The translations under genes and the position numbers were made by a program. From assembly GCA_947258675.1 (NCBI GenBank), contig CAMYJP010000010.1, positions 1 to 16,535 on the forward strand: a stretch of DNA of 16,535 nt, written 5' to 3'. The notes beneath the pieces are model-generated. The model did no database searches and had not been told where the DNA came from. It saw nothing but the letters and a program-made list of their open reading frames with translations. Each line of letters begins with the position of its first letter. Position 1 is the first letter of the stretch. Source of the DNA: an uncultured Desulfobulbaceae bacterium (GTDB lineage: Bacteria > Desulfobacterota > Desulfobulbia > Desulfobulbales > BM004). Shown one piece after another: positions 1 through 7,559 of this stretch.

Positions 1-1
1 C

Positions 2-337
2 ACAGGTCTTGGAGTAGTAGGAATATTTCTGCCACTGCTGCCGACAGTTCCACTGCTCTTGTTGGCGGCCGTCTGTTTTGCCCGCAGTTCCGAACGTTTT
101 CACAGCTGGCTGCTTAACCACCCACAACTCGGACCGATGATCCAGGGATATTCAGATGGACAGGGAATCCCACTAAAGGCCAAGATCACTGCTATTGGAA
201 TGATATGGGTTACTATACCTGTTTCTATCTTATTTTTTGTCCGCTTTTTTTGGATAAAAGCTATTCTCGCAGCAATCGGCTTTTTTGTCACAGTTTACCT
301 GCTGCAACTGCCTATAAGCGAAGAAAAGGAGAAGTAA
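2..337 (+). CDS. DUF454 (YbaN-like) inner-membrane protein, 5'-truncated by window edge
   Basis: The reading frame is open from base 2 to the stop, so the true start lies outside the window. The visible part begins TGLGVVGIFLPLLPTVPLLL, the proline-rich first membrane segment typical of DUF454/YbaN proteins. A soluble stretch with CFARSSERFHSWLLNHPQLGP follows, which is the family signature (small cytosolic loop with a conserved FARSS..FH.WL motif), then two further hydrophobic segments near the C-terminus. The internal TTG at 59 is not a credible start because it would cut through the first membrane helix. The family's function is not established. The gene lies convergent to the carbonic anhydrase gene, with a hairpin between them. 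Family assignment is fairly sure; function is unknown. Confidence 0.8.
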   Translation, partial: TGLGVVGIFLPLLPTVPLLLLAAVCFARSSERFHSWLLNHPQLGPMIQGYSDGQGIPLKAKITAIGMIWVTIPVSILFFVRFFWIKAILAAIGFFVTVYLLQLPISEEKEK

Positions 338-378
338 AAAAAACAGGGATTACAGCTGAATCCAGCTGTAATCCCTGT
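336..378 (-). terminator. Perfect 16-bp hairpin with U-tract on the minus strand
   Basis: Arms acagggattacagctg (343-358) and cagctgtaatccctgt (363-378) are perfectly complementary around a four-base loop. On the plus strand eight A residues precede the stem (336-343), so minus-strand RNA has a stem followed by a U-run. This is a rho-independent terminator for the carbonic anhydrase gene. The stem may also halt plus-strand transcription leaving the DUF454 gene, although no U-run follows on that side. Confidence 0.85.
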
Positions 379-429
379 CACTAATAGCAAAAACGAAAAT
401 CTTTGCCAAACTGTTGCGTTTGGTTTTAT

Positions 430-1164
430 TTACTCAGAGATTTTGCTCAACAAAGCCTCTGATGTTACTAATTCTCGAACACCGTGAGCATGGTTATCTT
501 TATATTGATTATTACTGCACCACTTGCTGAAATCATCAATATCTAAAGTACTACAAGTAGTTTTGACATCCCATGTAACTTGAAACGGTGAACAATGGCT
601 ATTGCTGTAACTGGTTCCGGTGGTCGAACCTGTATACAAGACCGTGGGATCGTTGTGACTGATCGGCGAGTCGGCAAATTTCAATTCGCCATTTTTTTGC
701 AATACAAATACTTGTGCCACGACCCTTAATTGAGGGTTAGGGCAAATTGTAGTCAGGCAGGCGCTCAATCCGCCACCCATTGTTGCCACTCCCTCTGTCT
801 CGATATCACAGGTTGTATGCACCCAATGCACTTCAATTGTATCGCCAGGTGCAATCCCCTCACATCCATTGTACTCAGCGTGTTTCATTGAAAGACGACC
901 AGAGGCTGGCTCTTGACAGGCCCAACCTGAGTTATCACCGTCTTCAACATATGTTGAATATGCCGCAGCTTTATGCTCGGCGTTTCGATGAAAATGGATG
1001 TTACACAGATTCATATCTGCAATGGCAGGAGCCTCGGCAAAAAGAACGGAATTACTGCCGGCATGCTTATCTATGTCCCGCGGTGCCTGCGGCCCGGCTC
1101 CAACACATTTATTTTCTTCATTTACTCCCTCCTTTTGTTTGTATTGTTTGTAGCTGTAAAACAA
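430..1164 (-). CDS. Delta-class carbonic anhydrase, with disrupted start and no signal peptide
   Basis: Zinc enzyme family that hydrates CO2 to bicarbonate. The core matches bacterial delta-class enzymes: CVGAGPQAPRDID, then NLCNIHFHRNAEHKA with its three histidines, PGDTIEVHWVHTTCD, and CPNPQLRVVAQVFVL. About ten cysteines suggest disulfides and therefore an exported protein. The open frame runs back only to a TTG at 1164 with no ribosome-binding site, and its first residues are charged and not hydrophobic. A strong Shine-Dalgarno (GGAGGG, 1132-1127) precedes an ATG at 1121-1119. That ATG is in another frame and reads only 16 codons (MKKINVLEPG...) to a stop. A one-base change in the A-run after MKK would join it to the enzyme frame, but still without a signal peptide. 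The gene may therefore be a recent pseudogene, a cytosolic form, or carry a sequencing indel. Family assignment is confident; the true start is not. Confidence 0.75.
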   Translation of the reverse strand: MFYSYKQYKQKEGVNEENKCVGAGPQAPRDIDKHAGSNSVLFAEAPAIADMNLCNIHFHRNAEHKAAAYSTYVEDGDNSGWACQEPASGRLSMKHAEYNGCEGIAPGDTIEVHWVHTTCDIETEGVATMGGGLSACLTTICPNPQLRVVAQVFVLQKNGELKFADSPISHNDPTVLYTGSTTGTSYSNSHCSPFQVTWDVKTTCSTLDIDDFSKWCSNNQYKDNHAHGVRELVTSEALLSKISE

Positions 1165-1558
1165 AAAAATCCGTTGATAATTTTAATGAATAGTCATTCA
1201 CCAGAACGACTTTCACGCTTTAACTCTGCTTCAGCTTCATGTCAAGGAGAAAAACGTTTTTTTCCAATAAAAACAAAAATATAGGGCCACTTAGTGGTAG
1301 TTCTGTCCCATAGGGATGGAAAGTTTATTTGTTCTATCCCATGAAATATTTCGAGATTTTTTATCTTGTTTTGACTGCTAGAATAAATTGAAAACTTTTG
1401 GCAGGTTTCAGAATTGGGATGGGCGATGAAAAACAGTCTGTTATGTGTTAGAGAAAATGACGAACCAACGCATTATCATTTAAATAAGTTAGTTCAATTG
1501 CATATAAGGCCACACCTTCCTTCATGGAAGAATGTGGCCTTTCCTCTAAAAAAAATTA
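1165..1558. other. Intergenic region upstream of the carbonic anhydrase gene; no gene seen
   Basis: No convincing coding frame. On the minus strand there is a TTGACA (1245-1240) with only a weak -10 (TAAAGC, 1222-1217). Downstream of it lies an inverted repeat TGAAT-AGTC-ATTCA (1187-1200) that could be an operator. A short palindrome CCAC-TTA-GTGG sits at 1287-1297. A near-perfect direct repeat, gttctgtcccat (1300-1311) and gttctatcccat (1331-1342), has a period of 31 bases, about three helical turns. The right end holds the hairpin listed separately. Confidence 0.5.
1506..1541 (-). terminator. Hairpin downstream of the FKBP gene
   Basis: Arms aaggccacaccttcc and ggaagaatgtggcctt form a long stem (nine perfect outer pairs, five inner pairs, a small internal mismatch) around a five-base loop, just after the FKBP stop codon. 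The strongest T-run lies between the stop codon and the stem on the minus strand, and no good U-run follows the stem. It is therefore either an imperfect terminator or a 3'-protecting structure. Confidence 0.55.
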
Positions 1559-2266
1559 CTACTTTGCAGGAGCCGAATTAAGAGAAATCAATTCAACATC
1601 AAAAAGCAGAGTACTGTTCGGTTCAATTACAGCGCCAGCACCCCTTTCACCATAAGCTAGCTCAGAGGGAATAAAAAGCTGCCACTTGGCCCCTTCCTTC
1701 ATAAGCTGCAGAGCCTCTGTCCAGGCTGGAATTACGCCGTTAACCTGAAAAGTAACCGGTTCTTTACGCTTATATGAGCTATCAAATTCCGTGCCGTCAA
1801 TTAATGTCCCACGATAATTAACAGTCACTGTATCAGTAGCCTTTGGCATAGCGCCAGTACCTTCTTTAATGACTTTATATTGCAAACCGCTGGGCAGCGT
1901 AATGATTCCTTCCTTCTTTTTATTTTCAGCAAGATAATCCTGGCCGACTTTGAGATTTTTTTCTGCTTTCTCAAGCCGCTCCTTTTGCATGGCAGCAACT
2001 ACTTTCTCTTTGAGAGCCATCAGGGTCGTCTGAATTTCCTCCAAACTCATTAACGGCTTTTCTCCTGCAAGAGAATCCTTCACTCCTTCAAGAAAAATTT
2101 CCGGCTTTATTTCCATTCCCTGCTGCTTAAAATCACTGCCAACCTGAAAGCCGACGCTGTAACTGACCTTATCCTTATCGTCTTTCAATTCTACTTGACC
2201 ATGTGCCGATCCAATACTGACAGCTGTTACTACAAAAAGTATTATGAATAAATATGTGTTCTTCAT
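1559..2266 (-). CDS. Periplasmic FKBP-type peptidyl-prolyl cis-trans isomerase (FkpA/Mip-like)
   Basis: Catalyses prolyl isomerisation and acts as a chaperone in the periplasm. Residues 1-24 are a signal peptide (MKNTYLFIILFVVTAVSIGS, then AHGQ). Roughly 27-120 form the helical dimerisation domain usual in FkpA, FklB and Mip, with the DKVSYSVGFQVGSDFKQQG opening and a long charged helix. The C-terminal FKBP domain shows VTVNYRGTLIDGTEFDSS, IPAWTEALQLMKEGAKW, AYGERGAG, IEPNSTLLFDVEL. Length (235 residues) is normal. I chose ATG at 2266 over the in-frame GTG at 2272 because AAGGGG (2277-2272) lies five bases before the ATG. It is probably monocistronic, divergent from the LapG block and followed by a hairpin. 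Highly confident. Confidence 0.95.
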   Translation of the reverse strand: MKNTYLFIILFVVTAVSIGSAHGQVELKDDKDKVSYSVGFQVGSDFKQQGMEIKPEIFLEGVKDSLAGEKPLMSLEEIQTTLMALKEKVVAAMQKERLEKAEKNLKVGQDYLAENKKKEGIITLPSGLQYKVIKEGTGAMPKATDTVTVNYRGTLIDGTEFDSSYKRKEPVTFQVNGVIPAWTEALQLMKEGAKWQLFIPSELAYGERGAGAVIEPNSTLLFDVELISLNSAPAK

Positions 2267-2272
2267 CTTCAC

Positions 2273-2611
2273 CCCTTTTTATATTGATAAATTATTCATC
2301 CCTTATTTGAAATGGGAAACATACTCACTTTACAGGAAAAAACAAGAAATAGTCATAAAGAGAAAATATGTTTTTCTTCTGCTTATTTTAATTATCGATT
2401 CATAACATACCTGATCAAACCCAACAATTTGATTGATAACTTTTATTTTATGTGGAAAGAGTGCATTACTTCTTAATTTTTATTGGCAAAATGTAATATA
2501 TCAGGGATGAGGCACATTGTATTACTATACCTGGATTAAGCCGGCAACCGACCTTGTAATAAGCCGTCTGTAGTAACATGCAACTATTGAGCAATTCGGA
2601 ATTTTTTATTT
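2273..2611. other. Divergent AT-rich intergenic region between the FKBP and LapG genes
   Basis: No coding frame. A possible plus-strand -10 (TAATAT, 2494-2499) has a weak -35 (TTCTTA, 2471-2476). Downstream, 2500-2600 is visibly less AT-rich and contains repeated AAGCCG, a CCGGCAACCG segment and a possible long-range stem TTACTA (2522-2527) with TAGTAA (2571-2576). This could be a structured leader for the LapG gene. It does not match any riboswitch consensus I can recall with confidence. Confidence 0.4.
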
Positions 2612-3325
2612 ATGAACAGCCTTTTTTCACAAGAAAGATATAGTTCTTTATTTACAGCGGTTCTATTCACCCGAATTAACAAAGTCATTTTATTTATCGC
2701 TATACTGACACTGTTACACACCGAAATAATAAATGATACAGCAGCAGCGCCTCCTTCTTCTGACCAGCTATTTACATACAATGATAGTCCACAACAAGGG
2801 GAAGTAGACTTTCCGCAATGGCTTAGCGTACTTGAAAGGCATCTCATCCATGACCTACCAGATGGTGACATTTCGGACAAAAAACTGAACCGAAAACATC
2901 TTAAGCAGTGGTATAAGTTCCTGGAATCAATAAAAAATATACCGCCGCATCAACAATTAAAAGCGGTAAACAAGTATGCAAACAAAAAAAAGTACATTCT
3001 GGATATTATTAATTACGGAATGGAAGAATATTGGGCCATTGTGAAGGAATTTCTTTATAACAATGGTGATTGTGAAGATTATGCGATCACAAAATTCTTT
3101 TCTCTGCGCTGGCTTGGCTTCAGTAACGATGATTTGCGAATTGTCGTATTGCAAGACACAAACCTGCGGATTCCACACGCAGTACTTGCTGTTTATCTAA
3201 ACAATGACATATTTATTCTGGACAACCAGGTTTCAGGTGTATTATCGCACCGGGAAATAGTGCATTATGTTCCCATATATTCAATTAATGAAAAGAGTTG
3301 GTGGATTCATTTGCCGCCAATATAA
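2612..3325 (+). CDS. lapG: LapG-family periplasmic transglutaminase-like cysteine protease
   Basis: LapG proteases cut LapA-type surface adhesins in the periplasm when cyclic di-GMP is low, releasing cells from biofilms. The protein has an N-terminal hydrophobic segment (about 23-35) followed by TAAAPPSS, read as a signal peptide. The catalytic domain is clear: EYWAIVKEFLYNNGDCEDYA carries Cys154, with Asp153 and Glu155 at the calcium-binding positions. RIPHAVLAVY carries His189 and IFILDNQ carries Asp204, completing the Cys-His-Asp triad. LRWLGFSNDDLRIVV and the terminal VPIYSINEKSWW are also family hallmarks. Length (237) is typical. The ATG has only a weak ribosome-binding site. The downstream gene, 96 bases away on the same strand, encodes a transmembrane sensor with a degenerate HD-GYP domain, in the place where lapD would usually be found. 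Highly confident in the family; the substrate is inferred. Confidence 0.92.
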   Translation: MNSLFSQERYSSLFTAVLFTRINKVILFIAILTLLHTEIINDTAAAPPSSDQLFTYNDSPQQGEVDFPQWLSVLERHLIHDLPDGDISDKKLNRKHLKQWYKFLESIKNIPPHQQLKAVNKYANKKKYILDIINYGMEEYWAIVKEFLYNNGDCEDYAITKFFSLRWLGFSNDDLRIVVLQDTNLRIPHAVLAVYLNNDIFILDNQVSGVLSHREIVHYVPIYSINEKSWWIHLPPI

Positions 3326-3421
3326 GTACAGCTTCGGGTAATTGTTTCCACGACAGGAAAGAATCTCAAATTTGATAGTCTTACTGAAAATGGAATTTAA
3401 ACTGTTCTAGGATATTTTCTA

Positions 3422-5494
3422 ATGGCTGAACGTTCTTCAAATAAACAATCGATTATTGTCGGCATCACTGTGCTTGCCTTGCTCCTTATCTTGGGTGTCT
3501 GGTCAATATTCAGACTAATTAAGCATGAACATCAACGGGATCTTAGTAACTGGCAAATTACCCTGGGAGTAATGGCCGATAGTAAAACAGCAGGAATTCA
3601 GAAATGGCTGGATTCGCAATTTGAAGTGCTTCAGGAATTGTCGGAAAATGGTTCTTTACAGCTTTATACCAAGCACCTGATGCAATCTCCAAATGAAACA
3701 AACGACATCGAGCCGGCCCAACTGGAATTCTTAAGAAATCTTATTTATGCAACAGCAGAGAGGGCGGGATTCATGGACACAACCCGGTCTACGTCTCCTA
3801 TCAAAGCAAATATAGCGTTCCAGGCCGCCTATTCATTAGCTCTTGTTGATAGAAACAGCTCCATTATAACAGCAACACCGGGAGCCTCAATTCCCGACAC
3901 CAAACTGATAAAAACTGTTAAAAATGTACTGAAAAATGGCACTCCAGCACTGTATGATTTACACCTCAACGCTAAAAGCATCCCGATCATCGGATTTATA
4001 GTACCTGTTTTCTCCTTGCAGGTTGAAAAAGGCCATAAAGAAGCCATTGGAGCCCTGGTCGGTATGAAACATGCCGGACAAACGCTTTTTCCCTTGTTGA
4101 AATCAACAGGAATTGCCACTAAGACTGACGAAGCCTTTTTAATCCGCCAGGATGACAATCTCATTACCTATCTCTCACCTCTTGCCGACAACACCGCCGC
4201 AATGCAACGGCAGCTGGCAGCAGATGAGGTAAACCTGGCCGGTGCCTTTGCCATGAAGTTTCCAGGTAGTTTTGCTTTGCTTCGTGATTATAATGGCAAA
4301 AACGTACTCACCACCAGCCGTGTGGTTTCAGGCCTCTCCACATGGATTCTGGTTCAAAAAATAGATGTATCCGAAGCACTGAAAGAGTCCAGCGCCCATC
4401 AGAAATTTCTATTGACCGCAATGCTGTTTTGCCTGCTTCTTATAACCACCCTTATCATTGCAGCATGGTGGCATGGCAGCAGTCTCCGCCACCGCAAATA
4501 TGCCCAGGATTTGATGGACCAATCAGAAAAAGTTCAAAGTCAGGCACATCTATTAGACGCTATAAATAATAATATTGCGGATTACATTTTTCTATTGGAT
4601 GAGAAGTTTAATTTCATCTTTATTAATAATGCTCTTGCCGACCGAATGTCTCTACCCAGCGAAGATATTGTTGGAAAAAGCCTGACAAGCACTTTCGGAG
4701 CTGCGCCATCCAAGCAGCTTCTGCCTCTTATAGAAAATTGCCTGGCTGAAAACACCTTTATCACCCAGGAAATCGACCTGGAAATCAATGCCGCCCATAA
4801 TGTTTATCTCGCAAAATTCACTCCAGTTCCCTATAAAAACAAAAGCGCAACCCTGATAAATCTGCATGACATAACTGAACTCCAGAAAGGACAGAAGAGA
4901 CAGGCCCATCTTCTGGAACAACTTATCAAGGCTTTAATGCGTTCCATTGACATACATGATCCTTATTCTTCCAACCATTCAGCAAAAACAGCTGAAATTG
5001 CTGGAGCTATAGCCAGCTCCATGAATCTGGAAGCACATGAGCACCGGACAATAAAAATAGCCGCCAATCTCTGCAATCTTGGGAAATTGTTTATTCCCAA
5101 AGAAATTCTGACAAAGGCTGCAGATCTCACCGACAGCGAGAAAGATAGTATTCGCCGGGAGGCTGAATACACTGCTGATATTCTAAAGGGCATTGATTTT
5201 GATGGACCTGTTCTCGAAACCATTATTCAGAAAAATGAATATATTGACGGCACCGGTCACCCACAGGGGCTGAAGGGTGATGATATCATTTTATCTGCAC
5301 GCATTTTGGCTGTTGCCAATGCCTTTGTGGCAATGATCAGCCCGCGCGCGTATCGAGACAAATTCCCAACCAACGAAGCTGTGAATAAAATAATAGCTGC
5401 GGCAGATACCCAATTTGATCGTCAAGTGACGGCAGCGCTTTTTCATGTTGTAGAAAATATGATTGACTGGGATACATGGCGGAAAAATAATTAA
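3422..5494 (+). CDS. Transmembrane sensor: periplasmic domain, PAS and degenerate HD-GYP (candidate LapD analogue)
   Basis: Order of parts: membrane helix (about 10-33), a large periplasmic region (34-326, possibly Cache-like), second helix (327-350), short coiled linker, PAS domain (about 376-488; ADYIFLLDEKFNFIFINNA), then an HD-GYP-type domain (496-680). HD-GYP enzymes degrade cyclic di-GMP with a metal centre, but here the key residues are missing. The HD pair is Cys551-Asn552 (ANLCNLGKLFIP), the HH pair of HHERYDG is Lys604-Asn605, GYP is GHP (612-614), and the Asp of ILAVAD is Asn633. The scaffold is otherwise well kept: DPYSSNHSAKTAEIA, HPQGLKGDDI, ARILAVANAF, AYRDKF, DTQFD. I infer a non-catalytic nucleotide or protein-binding domain. 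The gene directly follows LapG and could control it through the periplasmic part, as LapD does. Start ATG has AGGA about ten bases upstream. Confidence 0.9.
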   Translation: MAERSSNKQSIIVGITVLALLLILGVWSIFRLIKHEHQRDLSNWQITLGVMADSKTAGIQKWLDSQFEVLQELSENGSLQLYTKHLMQSPNETNDIEPAQLEFLRNLIYATAERAGFMDTTRSTSPIKANIAFQAAYSLALVDRNSSIITATPGASIPDTKLIKTVKNVLKNGTPALYDLHLNAKSIPIIGFIVPVFSLQVEKGHKEAIGALVGMKHAGQTLFPLLKSTGIATKTDEAFLIRQDDNLITYLSPLADNTAAMQRQLAADEVNLAGAFAMKFPGSFALLRDYNGKNVLTTSRVVSGLSTWILVQKIDVSEALKESSAHQKFLLTAMLFCLLLITTLIIAAWWHGSSLRHRKYAQDLMDQSEKVQSQAHLLDAINNNIADYIFLLDEKFNFIFINNALADRMSLPSEDIVGKSLTSTFGAAPSKQLLPLIENCLAENTFITQEIDLEINAAHNVYLAKFTPVPYKNKSATLINLHDITELQKGQKRQAHLLEQLIKALMRSIDIHDPYSSNHSAKTAEIAGAIASSMNLEAHEHRTIKIAANLCNLGKLFIPKEILTKAADLTDSEKDSIRREAEYTADILKGIDFDGPVLETIIQKNEYIDGTGHPQGLKGDDIILSARILAVANAFVAMISPRAYRDKFPTNEAVNKIIAAADTQFDRQVTAALFHVVENMIDWDTWRKNN

Positions 5495-5628
5495 AGCTGG
5501 TGAATCCGGATAATTATCTTGACATTTCCCCATCTCTTCATCATTTTGGTGTTTAATATTCTATGGAGTGAATTACACTACAAAGAAGCTCATTAAGAAC
5601 GCATAAATTATAAAGTCAGGGGGAGAAC

Positions 5629-6942
5629 ATGGGTAAAAACAAAAAGCAGCAGTGTCTCCAGAGATTATGCACGACACTACTTCTTGCTACTTTAATGTTG
5701 GCAGGACAGGCAAGCTTTCTCACAGCAGAGGAGGTGGCGCCGATTGCTGTTGAAGATCTTTTTCGCATCGGTATGGAAAAACGTGAAACAGGTAAATCCT
5801 ATGACTCCATAGAAATTTTCCACTCACTTTTAAGCAGCCAACCATCTTTACATAGAGCCCGGCTGGAGCTGGCAGTAGCCTATTATCGGACCCTGCAATT
5901 TGATGCCGCTATCAAACATGCCAATGAGGTACTTGCCGACCCGGATATTCCTAAAAACGTCAGATTGGCAATCCTTGCTTTTCTGGCCCAGGCCAAAACA
6001 GACAAGAAAAATTTTACCGGCAAACACTACTGGAGCTTTCCACTGTCGGCCGGAATCATGCATGATTCTAATGTCACGGCTGGCCCGAGCTCTTCAGTAA
6101 TTCCGGGCTCAAATTTCACCCTTACTCCCTCTTCCCTTAAAAATAGTGACTGGGCCAAAGTGTTGTCAGCAGGGCTCAATCATACCTATACGACCGGCAA
6201 TGTTTTACGTTTCGGGGATCAACCGTCAAACCTCATCTGGCAGAATGGCATAAACTATTATCATCGTGGCTACAGAGAAGTGGACGGTTTTGATCTTAAT
6301 GTACTGACCATCCGCACCGGTCCAGGCATAATCACCCCAAAACGTGACTGGCGGGCCAATGTCACCGCACAATGGGATGATATTTATTTCGGTGGAATCG
6401 AACTGGCAGACTATTATTCTTTATTGCCGAGCATTACCTGGCATAAACCAAACGGTAGCGATATAGAAATCACATTTGACGGGGTCTTAAGCAGGCATGA
6501 TTATCATCGTGAAATAGATACCGGCCGCGATAGTAATAATCTATCAGGGCGCCTTTCCTGCGGTTATGCCATGCAAGACAATATTATAGCGTTACAGGGA
6601 GGCGCCTTGCTCTTTACTGAAGATGCAGACATCAATTACCGGAGGAATGATGGCTGGGGTATCTTTGCCGGTGTAGTCTGGAATCCCACAAAGCAGACTT
6701 CTTTATACGGCAGGGCAAATTACAAATTTTATACGTATGAAGGGATAGAGCCAGGCGCGGCCAGCCCTCGTGACGAAGATGAAAGCCGTTATGTAATTGG
6801 AGCAAGCCAAACTCTCTGGAAAGACAATAAGACCAAACTTGCCCTGAAGGCAGAAGCAACCTTTACAGATAACGATTCTAATATCTTCTGGTATGATTAT
6901 GACCGTACGCAAGGAGTTGTATCTTTTGACCTAACCTTTTAA
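5629..6942 (+). CDS. TPR plus outer-membrane beta-barrel protein, Slam/DUF560-like
   Basis: A signal peptide (about 1-33; LLLATLMLAGQASFLTA) is followed by a TPR-like helical region (about 40-125). Its pattern, HRARLELAVAYYRTLQFDAAIKHANEVLADPDIP then NVRLAILAFLAQ, matches the N-terminal module of surface lipoprotein assembly modifiers (Slam, DUF560). From about 133 the sequence is alternating, aromatic-rich and barrel-like, beginning WSFPLSAGIMHDSNVTAG with the DSNV motif common at the barrel start. It ends in a classic outer-membrane signal, VVSFDLTF with a terminal phenylalanine. Slam proteins move lipoproteins or small secreted proteins across the outer membrane. At 437 residues this one is on the short side. 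AGGGGGAG precedes the ATG. It follows the sensor gene and precedes the two proline-rich secreted proteins, which are therefore candidate clients. It could instead belong to another TPR-barrel export family. Confidence 0.7.
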   Translation: MGKNKKQQCLQRLCTTLLLATLMLAGQASFLTAEEVAPIAVEDLFRIGMEKRETGKSYDSIEIFHSLLSSQPSLHRARLELAVAYYRTLQFDAAIKHANEVLADPDIPKNVRLAILAFLAQAKTDKKNFTGKHYWSFPLSAGIMHDSNVTAGPSSSVIPGSNFTLTPSSLKNSDWAKVLSAGLNHTYTTGNVLRFGDQPSNLIWQNGINYYHRGYREVDGFDLNVLTIRTGPGIITPKRDWRANVTAQWDDIYFGGIELADYYSLLPSITWHKPNGSDIEITFDGVLSRHDYHREIDTGRDSNNLSGRLSCGYAMQDNIIALQGGALLFTEDADINYRRNDGWGIFAGVVWNPTKQTSLYGRANYKFYTYEGIEPGAASPRDEDESRYVIGASQTLWKDNKTKLALKAEATFTDNDSNIFWYDYDRTQGVVSFDLTF

Positions 6943-7028
6943 ATAGGTTACTATGCTTTCTATTCCGATGGTGCTGCGCACAAGGAAAATTTATAAGCAA
7001 CAAAAAAATAAGGGAAAGGAGGTAACAA

Positions 7029-7535
7029 ATGAATAGAAAGGGAGCATTCATTCTTGCAGCCGTTGCCTGTTTGATTCTGACCATGAATCATTTCAGCTGG
7101 GCCGATTCGATTACCAGTTGGGGACCATGGAACACTGAACTGTATACAGCGGCCGCCGGCCAGAATACTAATATGCCCACCGAGAATTTTGGAAAGCCAG
7201 AATATCTTACAGACAGAAATCTGGAACTGGGTTTTAATGCAGCACTCCCGTCAGATGAACCTCCGTTTGATGAGGAGCCTCCTGGAGAGCCTGGCACTGA
7301 CCCACCTGTTGGGCCGCCTGTCGGGGGGCTTCCTGGAGATCCGCCTGTCGGGCCGCCTGTTGAGCCACCTGTCGAGCCGCCTGTTGAGCCGCCTGTTGAG
7401 CCGCCTATTGGGGGACTTCCGGGAGAGCCACCTGTTAGACCTCCTATTGGGGGGCTTCCTGGAGAGCCAGGCACTGACCCACCTATTGGCGGTGGACCGC
7501 CTATTAGACCTCCCCTTTGTGACGGACCCTCATAA
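7029..7535 (+). CDS. Secreted proline-rich repeat protein, paralogue 1, with TAAAG motif
   Basis: I do not recognise a named family. A signal peptide (1-25, ending FSWA) leads into a conserved block SWGPWNTELYTAAAGQNT (30-47) and KPEYLTDRNLE. Residues 78-163 are almost entirely proline, glycine, valine and acidic residues: EPPV four times in a row (112-127), GGLPG three times, EPGTDPP twice. It ends RPPLCDGPS with one cysteine in the mature protein. The gene 700 bases downstream encodes a paralogue with the same signal-peptide end, conserved block and C-terminus. Thr40-Ala-Ala-Ala-Gly44 resembles the LapG cleavage motif. A perfect Shine-Dalgarno (AAAGGAGGT) precedes the ATG, which argues that it is strongly translated. 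Being secreted and extended, it may be a surface or matrix component. Function is inferred only from context. Confidence 0.85.
   Translation: MNRKGAFILAAVACLILTMNHFSWADSITSWGPWNTELYTAAAGQNTNMPTENFGKPEYLTDRNLELGFNAALPSDEPPFDEEPPGEPGTDPPVGPPVGGLPGDPPVGPPVEPPVEPPVEPPVEPPIGGLPGEPPVRPPIGGLPGEPGTDPPIGGGPPIRPPLCDGPS
7260..7520 (+). repeat. In-gene tandem and interspersed proline-codon repeats
   Basis: The core, about 7362-7409, is a 12-base unit (GAGCCGCCTGTT and close variants) repeated four times and encoding EPPV. Around it a longer unit encoding GGLPG(E/D) plus PPV or PPI recurs three times. All units are multiples of three and keep the frame, so copy number could change by slippage or recombination without breaking the protein. 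Confidence 0.85.
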
Positions 7536-7559
7536 ATTATTCATAATTCCTGTCAGCTT

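Noticed and set aside
780..1284. Two plus-strand frames over the carbonic anhydrase gene
   Set aside because: They lie opposite a clear enzyme sequence, with no ribosome site or family match.
2530..2560. CCGGCAACC segment reminiscent of a SAM-I riboswitch core
   Set aside because: The other conserved SAM-I parts and the P1 helix are not visible, and the downstream gene is not a methionine gene.
7260..7520. CRISPR-like spaced repeats
   Set aside because: The repeats are in-frame proline codons within a gene, too short and without unique spacers of constant length.
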